Source: Thermoanaerobaculales bacterium (GTDB lineage: Bacteria; Acidobacteriota; Thermoanaerobaculia; Thermoanaerobaculales; Sulfomarinibacteraceae). Taken from it: 11,896 nucleotides of DNA. Position numbers and translations under genes: made by a program. Positions 1 to 6,272 of the stretch are shown here, in pieces. How positions within the stretch are numbered: position 1 is the stretch's first letter; the number at the start of each line of letters is the position of its first letter. The stretch covers positions 5,449-17,344 of the forward strand of contig JAOZPW010000045.1 of the NCBI GenBank assembly GCA_029932545.1. Direction: 5' to 3'. The notes under the pieces were generated by a model. It had not been told where the DNA came from. It worked only from the letters and a program-made list of their open reading frames with translations, and did no database searches.

Positions 1-204
1 CAGCTATCAGCCCACACCGCCCGCTTCGCGGGCCCGCGCCTGTCTGCTCGGCAGGCCTTTGGCTTGGCCTCGGTTCCGAGGTTTCCGCCGGAAAGCGTTC
101 TCGACGAGTTCTATTTGGACCAAGAAGTGACGCGCCCCCTGCGAAGCAGTCATGCAGACGGTGGTGCAAGCGGACTGACAGCTGATAGCTGACAGCTGAC
201 AGCT
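1..204. repeat. Non-coding hairpin-rich element with inverted heptamer-repeat ends
   Basis: The left edge reads CAGCTATCAG (1-10). Its exact reverse complement, CTGATAGCTG, lies at 182-191 inside a four-copy heptamer array, so the two ends form inverted arms about 190 bp apart; the left arm probably continues outside the window. Between them are several short perfect stems: 19-33 (6 bp, loop TTC), 38-56 (5 bp), 53-70 (5 bp), 68-81 (6 bp, loop TT), 82-94 (5 bp), 100-108 (4 bp) and 139-149 (4 bp, loop GAA). No convincing ORF is present. It lies just downstream of the protease gene and could act as its 3' end, but no T-tract marks a classical terminator. Confidence 0.5.
175..204. repeat. Heptamer short tandem repeat (CTGACAG)
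   Basis: Four adjacent 7-bp units run from 175 to 202: CTGACAG, CTGATAG, CTGACAG, CTGACAG, then a partial CT. Only one base varies between units. The array ends 6 bp before the stop codon of the minus-strand protease gene. Confidence 0.85.
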
Positions 205-209
205 TCTCC

Positions 210-2285
210 CTATCGCACAACCGGGCCGACGTAGGTTGGATCACCAGTCAGGTCATCGACCACCGAGGCATAGGTCGTCCAGAATGCGGGCGAACCAGCG
301 AGCAACTCAACTTTGATCCAGCCACCCTCAACCGCGTGCCCACCGACGCCCATATCGGCGAAGACGTTGTTGATCTGGTTGAAGGCCGAGGTCTGCGAAT
401 AGTTCTTGGTGGCCACGATTGCCCCCGAGGGTGCATGGATCGTCATCCGTACCAGGAGGCTGCCCGCTGATGTCTGGACAATGCCGACGTTGGTGTGGAA
501 GACATTTCGCTCGGAATGAACGAGTGGAAGGATGACCGAGGATGAACTTTGAACGGTGTCCAACGGGATTCCTGGGATGCCCTGACCGTAAGTCGACCCC
601 ATCTCACCGAGGTTGTAGGTCCGTGTCGAAACCACAGCCTCGGCTGAACTGACGCTGACGTACATCAGGCCTGACGTTGGGCTGGAATCGGCCAGGGGGT
701 CGTCGATGTACAGGGCGCCTCCGGCAGGGATCGAGTGCGTTCCCGGCAGCATGACACCGGGCCAGGGGGCGCCCTTGGCAACAAAATAGAGACTGGCCGT
801 TACGGCTGAAGCAGTGGGGTTGGCAACGCCGATCTGGGTCTTCCAGTTCGAGGAGCCGAAGCCCGGCGCAGAGGCTGCCGCCGGAATCAGCCACTGGATC
901 GATGGTCCGGATCCCGAAGGGTTCCGCCCTTCGAGCGTGGTCACCCCGAGACTCAGGGGATCCAGGTGGTCAGACAGCCGTGAGTCCGGCGTGCCGTCGC
1001 CGGTCCAACTCTTGTCGATCTGACCGAACCAGTCCTCGAGGTCGTTGCCGCAAGCAGCGTACCCACCGGAAAGCGTGCCGATGCACAAGCCGTTGGATTG
1101 GTCGAAGAGGCATGAACCGGAAGAGCCTGGCTCGGTTGTTCCCAAATCCCAATCGTTGACCTTCCAGTGCGAGCCCCAGATGGTGGTCAGGGGGTCATTT
1201 TCGAACGAGAGCGACTTCTCGTGGCCCGAGGGATGGTGAATGCCGGTAGCTGACTGGGGCGTTTGGCCCGAGGCATCCCACCCCGCATAATAGACATTGA
1301 AGGAAAGGTCGGGGACGGTGTCCAACTCGAGCAGTGTGAAGTCTGACCCGTTGTCCCAGTCCCAGGTCGAGAGGAAAGTCGTGCCGGACTGGTTCTGACT
1401 CAAGGACCCACCCGCGAGGTCGTCGCAGTTGGGCGACTGGTAGTTCCAGTAGACGACCACAGTGTTGGCGTTGTCGGCTCTGACGTCACAGTGATCGGCG
1501 GTCAAGAAGAGAGCCCGGCCGTCTTCAGCCGTGTTGTTCATCAATGTACCGGTGCATAGGTACCCTCTACCATCGATCTGGACCGTATAGCGGGCGACCG
1601 AGCGGATCTGGTCCCTCCATGCGTCACCCTCAGGACAGACAACGTTGATATTGCAGTCGCCCCGTTTGGCATGCGTGTGCTCTTCGCCGAAGACCCGGTA
1701 ACCGTGATAGACACTGGAAATTACCAACCGAACATCAGAGGCCCGACCGGGCGCCGCCGCCACCTCGACCACCAAACGGTCTCCAAGCACGATCGGGGTG
1801 GAGAGCCCGCCGTGGCTGTCACGATCGGCCTGGGTGTAGGGACCATGGACCTGGGCGCCTGTGGGATCGTGGAACCACAGGGTCGCACCCGCCGGGAGGT
1901 TGAGATCTTCGATTCGGAGGTTGAGGCTCAAGGCGCCGGGGGCGTCAATCTCGACACGCCAGAGGTCCCACCCATCGCTGAGCCGGTCCCACCGCCCGGA
2001 ATTCGCCGGGCTGATCGACGATTCGAGCCCGATGGCGAAGCGCATCGGACCCGCCGTACCGGGACCGGTCGGCTTGGCGAGGTCCTCAGCCTTGAGGGAT
2101 TGGTGGTCGATGGTCTCCATCTTTACGGATGGGATCTCGACTCCGGAGATTGCAGGTCCTACCAGACCAGGCGGCAGACCGCCTGCCGTCACGAAGGGTA
2201 CGGGCACGGTGGCTATTACAGCCACGATGCACAGGGCGCCAACGACCGCTTGGCATTTGGAAAGGGAATCATGGATCAGAGACAT
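210..2285 (-). CDS. Secreted lysyl-endopeptidase-like serine protease with propeptide and duplicated C-terminal module
   Basis: A 691-aa secreted trypsin-fold protease resembling Achromobacter protease I (API, lysyl endopeptidase). Residues 1-35 form a signal peptide and about 36-208 a propeptide. The mature domain probably begins near G209, followed by C211 and VVCPEGD, as in API. The triad is H265 (LTADHC), D315 (GSDFTLLELD) and S389 (PGSSGS). D418 aligns with the API S1-pocket Asp225, which predicts cleavage after Lys; K207 sits just before the expected mature N-terminus, so self-processing is plausible. The mature region has eight cysteines against six in API; C392 and C401 are the extra pair. 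Residues about 462-690 hold two related beta-rich repeats with the pattern T-x-hydrophobic-G-hydrophobic. The start is fixed by AGGAGG 6 nt upstream. The gene lies 68 bp after the cyclophilin gene on the same strand and may be co-transcribed with it. Lysine specificity is inferred by alignment from memory. Confidence 0.9.
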   Translation of the reverse strand: MSLIHDSLSKCQAVVGALCIVAVIATVPVPFVTAGGLPPGLVGPAISGVEIPSVKMETIDHQSLKAEDLAKPTGPGTAGPMRFAIGLESSISPANSGRWDRLSDGWDLWRVEIDAPGALSLNLRIEDLNLPAGATLWFHDPTGAQVHGPYTQADRDSHGGLSTPIVLGDRLVVEVAAAPGRASDVRLVISSVYHGYRVFGEEHTHAKRGDCNINVVCPEGDAWRDQIRSVARYTVQIDGRGYLCTGTLMNNTAEDGRALFLTADHCDVRADNANTVVVYWNYQSPNCDDLAGGSLSQNQSGTTFLSTWDWDNGSDFTLLELDTVPDLSFNVYYAGWDASGQTPQSATGIHHPSGHEKSLSFENDPLTTIWGSHWKVNDWDLGTTEPGSSGSCLFDQSNGLCIGTLSGGYAACGNDLEDWFGQIDKSWTGDGTPDSRLSDHLDPLSLGVTTLEGRNPSGSGPSIQWLIPAAASAPGFGSSNWKTQIGVANPTASAVTASLYFVAKGAPWPGVMLPGTHSIPAGGALYIDDPLADSSPTSGLMYVSVSSAEAVVSTRTYNLGEMGSTYGQGIPGIPLDTVQSSSSVILPLVHSERNVFHTNVGIVQTSAGSLLVRMTIHAPSGAIVATKNYSQTSAFNQINNVFADMGVGGHAVEGGWIKVELLAGSPAFWTTYASVVDDLTGDPTYVGPVVR

Positions 2286-2291
2286 CGGCGT

Positions 2292-2297
2292 CCTCCT
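2292..2297 (-). promoter_or_regulatory. Ribosome binding site of the protease gene
   Basis: A perfect AGGAGG on the minus strand lies 6 nt upstream of the ATG at 2285-2283. It fixes the start although the signal peptide n-region is only weakly basic. Confidence 0.8.
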
Positions 2298-2353
2298 GGT
2301 TTCATTTTCTCAAACAGAGTATTTGGTTCTCTGATTCCGAACCGTGTCGGCTG

Positions 2354-2869
2354 TCACCGTTCGATCGTGATGCTCTCCATCTTGACCGGAGTCGCCGGCC
2401 GGTCGCCGGCGTTGGTCGGCGTTCCTTCAATTGCCTTCAGGACGTCCATACCCTCAATCACACGGCCGAAGACCGGGTGTTTGGAGGGGCCGGGAGAGAA
2501 CCAGTCCAGGAAATCGTTGTGGACCGTGTTAATGAAGAACTGCGAGCCGCCGGAATTCGGACGACCGGTGTTGGCCATCGACAGAGTGCCCGGCTCGTTG
2601 GAGATCTTGGCGTTTTCGGGGTGCTCGTCGGTGATCGTTCCATGTGGAGGCCCACCGGTTCCGCATCGGGGGTCGGTCGGGTCGGAGCTGTGGGGGCATC
2701 CGAACTGGGCCATGAACCCCTTGATCACACGGTGAAAATGGAGACTGTCATAGAAACCCGACTCAGCGAGGTCGATGAAATTCTGAGCGGTGATCGGCAT
2801 CTCATCGAGGAAGATCTCCGTCTTGAATGTTCCGAGCGAGGTATTGAAGGTTGCAATTGGATTGGCCAT
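2354..2869 (-). CDS. Cyclophilin-type peptidyl-prolyl cis-trans isomerase
   Basis: A 171-aa single-domain cyclophilin that catalyses cis-trans isomerisation of X-Pro bonds during protein folding. The core signature FHRVIKGFMAQ is at 45-55, with R47, F52, M53 and Q55 matching human CypA R55, F60, M61 and Q63. The second signature, MANTGRPNSGGSQFFIN (98-114), supplies F112, and H131 (HPVFGRV) matches CypA H126. A loop at 58-92 with C58 and C69 is typical of the larger bacterial forms. There is no signal peptide, so it should be cytosolic. The start has an AAGGAT Shine-Dalgarno about 7 nt upstream. It is the first gene of a minus-strand pair with the secreted protease. A chaperone role for that protease would require an exported form and is not supported. 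Confidence 0.95.
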   Translation of the reverse strand: MANPIATFNTSLGTFKTEIFLDEMPITAQNFIDLAESGFYDSLHFHRVIKGFMAQFGCPHSSDPTDPRCGTGGPPHGTITDEHPENAKISNEPGTLSMANTGRPNSGGSQFFINTVHNDFLDWFSPGPSKHPVFGRVIEGMDVLKAIEGTPTNAGDRPATPVKMESITIER

Positions 2870-3042
2870 TATTCATCCTTTCGGTTCAATGTCTACAGCA
2901 GGAGAAGGTATCACAACGGGTTGAAGGGATGAGCAACTCCCACCTCAGGACCTTCGAAAAAAAGAGATAGAAACCAAGCCGACGTTATACAAATGCAGGC
3001 AGTTGGAGGATTTGCCGGTGATCACATACGATGGGGTTTTCT

Positions 3043-3236
3043 CGAGCCCGAGCCCGTTCGCGTTACCGTTACCGTTACCGATTTTCTTCGGATTCGGCTC
3101 CAACCGACGCTCCATCGTCCGTGGATGCTCGACCAGGAACTTCCTCGGTGTGCGTGTTCTGGTTCAGGATCAAAAGGCCGTGACAAACCGGGCCGGGATC
3201 GACAACGACAACGGTAACGGGCTCGGGCTCGGGGTT
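3043..3236. repeat. 194-bp element with inverted hexanucleotide-repeat arms
   Basis: The left arm (3043-3080) is a run of 6-bp units: two GAGCCC, then GTTCGC, then three GTTACC. The right arm (3201-3236) read on the other strand is AACCCC, two GAGCCC, GTTACC, two GTTGTC. Both arms therefore carry the same ordered hexamer series in opposite orientation. An 11-bp palindrome, AGGAACTTCCT (3135-3145), is centred at 3140, which is the midpoint between the arms. The 120-bp interior has no evident gene. The layout resembles a MITE or a REPIN-like hairpin rather than an insertion sequence, since no transposase or target duplication was seen. Confidence 0.65.
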
Positions 3237-3260
3237 AAGGCGCACTGCTCCCCTGGGTTT

Positions 3261-3271
3261 TGGCTTCGCCA
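3261..3271. repeat. Short GC-TTC-GC hairpin
   Basis: TGGC-TTC-GCCA is a 4-bp stem with a TTC loop, 9 bp before the heptamer array. Comparable TTC-loop stems stand next to the repeats at 1-10 and 6141. Confidence 0.35.
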
Positions 3272-3280
3272 GATTGGGAA

Positions 3281-3329
3281 ACAGGGCACAGGGACCAGGG
3301 AGCAGGGGTCAGGCTTCAGGTCTCAGGGG
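3281..3329. repeat. Degenerate heptamer tandem repeat (NCAGGGN)
   Basis: Seven consecutive 7-bp units of consensus NCAGGGN run in register (for example ACAGGGC, ACAGGGA, CCAGGGA, GCAGGGG, TCAGGGG), with units five and six the most diverged (TCAGGCT, TCAGGTC). It ends 53 bp before the start of the TraB-family gene. Confidence 0.8.
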
Positions 3330-3370
3330 TTTCAGAGGCTTTACTGACAGCCGAGAGCTTCCAATCGCGG

Positions 3371-3376
3371 TATCAT
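3371..3376 (+). promoter_or_regulatory. Candidate -10 box for a leaderless TraB-family mRNA
   Basis: TATCAT matches TATAAT at five of six positions and ends 6 nt before the ATG at 3383, which would put transcription initiation at or next to the start codon. No usable Shine-Dalgarno precedes the ATG: the only AAGG directly abuts it. No well-spaced -35 was found; CTGACA at 3344-3349 lies 21 bp away. Confidence 0.3.
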
Positions 3377-3382
3377 CCAAGG

Positions 3383-4282
3383 ATGAAGTTACTGACTCTG
3401 GTTTTGTTGGTTGGGGTTCTCTCCGGGCCGGTTGGGGCGGCCGCCTCAACTCCAGATGCTCAGGCCACAGAGCCTGATCAGGGGCGGCACTTTCTTTGGC
3501 GGATCATGGGCTCGAATGGGACCGAGGTCTTCCTGCTGGGTTCGATCCATGCACTGCCGAAGGATGCCTATCCACTAGCTGCCGAGATCAACGACGCTTT
3601 TGCTTTGGCACACAGTGTCCTTTTTGAGGTTGACATGGAGGACACGTCGGCCCTTGGAGGGCAAATGATGGCGGCCGGCGCCCTGCCGCCCGAAAGACGA
3701 CTCGGTGACGTTCTGGATCCAGAAACACGACGTCTTCTCGACACCTATCTCGAGGAATCGGGCCTGTCGTTTGGTGCATTCGAAGCGATGAAACCGTGGA
3801 TGGCAGCATTGGCACTGACCTCGATCGAGCTGATGAAGGCAGGGTTCTCGGCCGATGCCGGTCTGGATCTCCACCTGGCTCAGCGGGCGCGCCGACAAGG
3901 GAAAACAATCGAGGCCTTCGAGACCGCCGACTACCAGATCGGGCTTTTCTCAGACATGGACGAAGATGAGAGCGGGGCTTTTCTCAGGTACACGTTGAAG
4001 GATATCGACACTGTCGTATCCCAGTTGGGGTCTCTGACCGAAGCGTGGAAAAATGGGGATATCGAAACTTTGCAGGCCCTCTTGACCGAGGCCTTTGCCG
4101 ACGAGCCCAAGCTATTCGAACGTTTGGTCACCGTCCGAAATCTCGCATGGTTGCCTCGAGTCGAGGATCTCCTGAAAGGTGACGGCACCGCGATGGTCGT
4201 CGTCGGCGCCTTGCACCTGGTTGGACCGGGTGGGCTTATCGAGTTGCTTCGGGAACGGGGGTATCGGGTTGAGCAGCTCTAG
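3383..4282 (+). CDS. TraB/GumN (Tiki-like) family protein, secreted
   Basis: A 299-aa member of the TraB/PrgY/GumN family (Pfam TraB), whose Tiki relatives are metal-dependent proteases. It has a clear signal peptide, MKLLTLVLLVGVLSGPVGAA, so it should act in the periplasm or on the envelope. The N-terminal family motif is LLGSIH (51-56) with H56, followed by FEVD (81-84) with E82. The C-terminal motif is VVGALHLVGPGG with H278. These two GxxH motifs and the glutamate are the predicted metal-binding set. No lipobox cysteine is present. The start at 3383 is chosen because the signal peptide begins there; the 41 in-frame codons upstream run through heptamer repeats. The stop is 1 nt before the GTG start of the deacetylase-like gene, so the two are probably one transcript with coupled translation. 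Substrate unknown. Confidence 0.88.
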   Translation: MKLLTLVLLVGVLSGPVGAAASTPDAQATEPDQGRHFLWRIMGSNGTEVFLLGSIHALPKDAYPLAAEINDAFALAHSVLFEVDMEDTSALGGQMMAAGALPPERRLGDVLDPETRRLLDTYLEESGLSFGAFEAMKPWMAALALTSIELMKAGFSADAGLDLHLAQRARRQGKTIEAFETADYQIGLFSDMDEDESGAFLRYTLKDIDTVVSQLGSLTEAWKNGDIETLQALLTEAFADEPKLFERLVTVRNLAWLPRVEDLLKGDGTAMVVVGALHLVGPGGLIELLRERGYRVEQL

Positions 4283-4283
4283 T

Positions 4284-6155
4284 GTGCGCGGGCTGATACG
4301 GAGGATCAACCGGCGATGGCGCTGTCTGAGCCGTCACTGGTCGCATCACGGGGTCAACTTCGTTTACGGTTCGGGCTACGTACATCCGGTATCCGGCGTG
4401 CCGATAGATCCTGCCCGCGGCGAAAGGATCCTGGCCTTTCTCGCCCAGGAAGGGCTGATCGACCGGGATGATCTGATCGCTCCGAGAGAGGCATCCGTTC
4501 GGAATCTTTTGAGAGTCCATACCCCCAATTACCTCGATGCGCTGCAGCGCACCGATACCCTGCTTCGAATTTTGGGTGTTCCGGTCGACGACCACTCCGC
4601 ACAGAAGGTTGTCGGTTCACAAAGATTGATGGCCGGCGGCACGCTTCAGGCGTCACGGTTGGCTCGGCGGAGTCGTGGCGTTGTCGTCAATCTCGGTGGC
4701 GGCCTGCACCACGCCCACCGGGATTCGGGCATGGCATTTTGCGTCTTTAACGATATTGCGGTTGCCGTCGCCCGGTTGCGGATTCATGGATTCGGGGGGC
4801 CTATTTTGATCGTTGATCTGGACATGCATGACGGCAACGGCACTCGAAGCATCTTCGCCCACGACCCATCGGTCCACACCTACTCCATCCACAACGAACA
4901 CTGGGGCGAGACCAACGTCACAGAGTCGACGTCCATTGCCCTTGGAGGCGGCGTAGAGGATGAACAGTTGCTGGGCACGCTCGTGAAGACGTTGCCGCCT
5001 GTCGTCGAGAGCGTTGAGCCGGAGATGGTGTTCTACATCGCGGGAACCGACGCCGCAGCAGATGACCCACTGGGAAACTGGGATCTCTCGGCCGATGGCA
5101 TGTTGAGCCGGGACCGATTCGTCTTCACCCTGTTTCGGCGCCGGCCGAAGCCGATCCCGATGGTCGTGTTGCTGGGCGGTGGCTATGGTGAGCGCAGTTG
5201 GCGGTACTCGGCGCGATTTCTGTCGTTGATGCTCCGCGGCCGGGTGATTGAGCCGCCCCTGACCGAGGAACTGACCCTGTCCCAATTCCGCGCGATCACC
5301 GGAACCCTGGATCCGGCAAGTTTGACCTCAGACCCAAGGGACTTCAGTTGGCAGCTGACGGAAGACGACCTGGTTGGAATCGTCCCGGGTCAACCGCGGA
5401 AAACCCGGTTCCTTGGCTATTTTTCGCCCCACGGTGTTGAACTGGCACTGGAGCGCTATGGCGTCCTCAATCGACTCCGACTGCTGGGATTTGAACATCC
5501 CACGATCCAGCTGGATCTCAACGAGGGCATCGGAGAAACCCTGAGGATCTGGGCACGCCCCGATCGAAAGGACCTGGTAGTGGAGCTGAGGTTGGACCGG
5601 AGTCGGCGGGAAGTTGCCGGTTTCGAAGTCTTGACCGTCGAATGGTTGCTCCTGCAGAACCCGCGAGCGAAATTCGGACCGTTCCGGAGACCGCTCCCGG
5701 GGCAAAAACATCCAGGTCTGGGGCTGTTGAAGGAAATCTTCGGTTTCGAGGTGATGGTATGCGAGATTCTCGAGCTTGACGGGGTTTTCTTTGTGCCGTC
5801 GAGTTACCATGTTGCTGCCCAGAGTCGGCAGGTCGTCTATTTCCTCGAGCCGCGCGACGAGGCCCTGTTTGAGGCTTTGAGGCACCTGTTGAAGGATATG
5901 CCCCTGGCCGAAGCCAGCAGTGCGGTCGCCGAGGGGCGGGTTCGAGAAGTTGGTGGCGAGGTTTTCAAATGGGAGGGGTTGCCGATGGTTCTGCCGGTGG
6001 CCGAAGCGTTGAAGGAACGGGTCTCGGGGCCGGCCTATCAAGCTGAGGTTGAGGAAGCCGCGGAGGACTTTCGATTTGAATTGGGTTCAGCCAAACCGGT
6101 GAAGCCAAAACCAATAAAGGACCGGCCTGCTTCGCCGGGAGCAGTTAGCTCTTAG
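4284..6155 (+). CDS. Class II histone-deacetylase-like zinc amidohydrolase with an extra C-terminal domain
   Basis: A 623-aa protein from the preferred GTG at 4284; TTG at 4269 or ATG at 4179 would add up to 35 codons overlapping the TraB-family gene. Residues about 25-345 form an arginase/deacetylase fold: HH 142-143 (GGGLHHAH), zinc ligands D180 and H182 (DLDMHDGNG) and D261 (ADDPLGNWD), and catalytic Y301 (GGGYG). Such enzymes hydrolyse acetyl-lysine, acetylpolyamines or related amides; the substrate here is unknown. Residues about 350-565 are a further domain, not part of the usual family length, with a distinctive LPGQKHPGLGLLKEI segment around 472-486; I do not recognise it. A Lys/Pro-rich tail ends inside a heptamer repeat, which supplies the last codons and the TAG. 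No signal peptide is seen; the basic N-terminus (RGLIRRINRRWR) could touch membrane or nucleic acid. Confidence 0.88.
   Translation: MRGLIRRINRRWRCLSRHWSHHGVNFVYGSGYVHPVSGVPIDPARGERILAFLAQEGLIDRDDLIAPREASVRNLLRVHTPNYLDALQRTDTLLRILGVPVDDHSAQKVVGSQRLMAGGTLQASRLARRSRGVVVNLGGGLHHAHRDSGMAFCVFNDIAVAVARLRIHGFGGPILIVDLDMHDGNGTRSIFAHDPSVHTYSIHNEHWGETNVTESTSIALGGGVEDEQLLGTLVKTLPPVVESVEPEMVFYIAGTDAAADDPLGNWDLSADGMLSRDRFVFTLFRRRPKPIPMVVLLGGGYGERSWRYSARFLSLMLRGRVIEPPLTEELTLSQFRAITGTLDPASLTSDPRDFSWQLTEDDLVGIVPGQPRKTRFLGYFSPHGVELALERYGVLNRLRLLGFEHPTIQLDLNEGIGETLRIWARPDRKDLVVELRLDRSRREVAGFEVLTVEWLLLQNPRAKFGPFRRPLPGQKHPGLGLLKEIFGFEVMVCEILELDGVFFVPSSYHVAAQSRQVVYFLEPRDEALFEALRHLLKDMPLAEASSAVAEGRVREVGGEVFKWEGLPMVLPVAEALKERVSGPAYQAEVEEAAEDFRFELGSAKPVKPKPIKDRPASPGAVSS
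6122..6138. repeat. Short stem CCGGC/GCCGG at the 3' end of the deacetylase-like gene
   Basis: A 5-bp stem with a CTGCTTC loop lies inside the last codons of the gene, directly before the heptamer arm. It has no T-tract and is not a standard terminator. Confidence 0.35.
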
Positions 6156-6223
6156 CGATGAGCTTAGGAATAGTGTTTTGAGAGCCATGGAGTTGTCTTG
6201 CTAACGGCTAATGGCTAACAGCT
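6141..6223. repeat. Inverted heptamer-repeat arms (NNTTAGC) between deacetylase and SDR genes
   Basis: The left arm (6141-6166) reads in 7-bp register: AGTTAGC, TCTTAGC, GATGAGC. The right arm (6200-6220) holds GCTAACG, GCTAATG, GCTAACA, which on the other strand is TGTTAGC, CATTAGC, CGTTAGC. The arms face each other around a spacer of about 33 bp and could pair imperfectly as a hairpin. The left arm contains the TAG stop (6153-6155) of the upstream gene. The remaining 50 bp to the next start carry a possible -10, TAGAAT, at 6240-6245. Confidence 0.7.
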
Positions 6224-6272
6224 TTCTTGCCGTCTTGGATAGAATCTTGGTGGGAAGTGACAAGGGGATATT

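Larger units (their letters stand above)
2870..3382. other. Divergent intergenic region without a gene
   Basis: This 513-bp gap separates the minus-strand cyclophilin gene from the plus-strand TraB-family gene, so promoters for both directions must lie here or nearby. About 2882-3040 shows nothing recognisable beyond a run of seven A at 2960-2966. The rest is repeat-derived: the hexamer inverted-arm element (3043-3236), a TGGC-TTC-GCCA hairpin (3261-3271) and a heptamer array (3281-3329). The open frames here run through repeats, with Ser-Pro, Leu-Pro and Asn-Asp runs, and do not look like proteins. Confidence 0.6.

Noticed and set aside
19..33. Rho-independent terminator of the protease gene
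   Set aside because: The stem is GC-rich but short, almost 180 bp past the stop, and has no T-run on either side.
175..204. CRISPR-like array
   Set aside because: The units are 7 bp and directly adjacent with no spacers; a short tandem repeat, like those at 3281 and 6200.
1671..2735. 354-codon plus-strand open frame
   Set aside because: It is antisense to the protease and cyclophilin genes, which have clear catalytic motifs; its translation shows no recognisable domain.
2900..2940. Cyclophilin promoter (TTGCTC with a -10-like TGATAC at 17 bp, minus strand)
   Set aside because: The -10 matches consensus at only two positions, so it is not supported.
3003..3347. 114-codon frame in the divergent gap
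   Set aside because: It consists largely of translated hexamer and heptamer repeats (Ser-Pro, Leu-Pro, Asn-Asp and Gly-Leu runs).
3260..3382. N-terminal extension of 41 codons on the TraB-family gene
   Set aside because: It is translated from heptamer repeats, and a complete signal peptide begins at ATG 3383.
4179..4283. Upstream ATG start for the deacetylase-like gene
   Set aside because: It would overlap the end of the TraB-family gene by 104 nt and encodes low-complexity residues; GTG 4284 directly after that stop is more plausible, with TTG 4269 as an alternative.
4653..6041. Long minus-strand open frames of 210 and 237 codons
   Set aside because: They are shadows of the deacetylase-like gene, a common effect in GC-rich DNA; Gln/Pro/Arg-rich translations without motifs.
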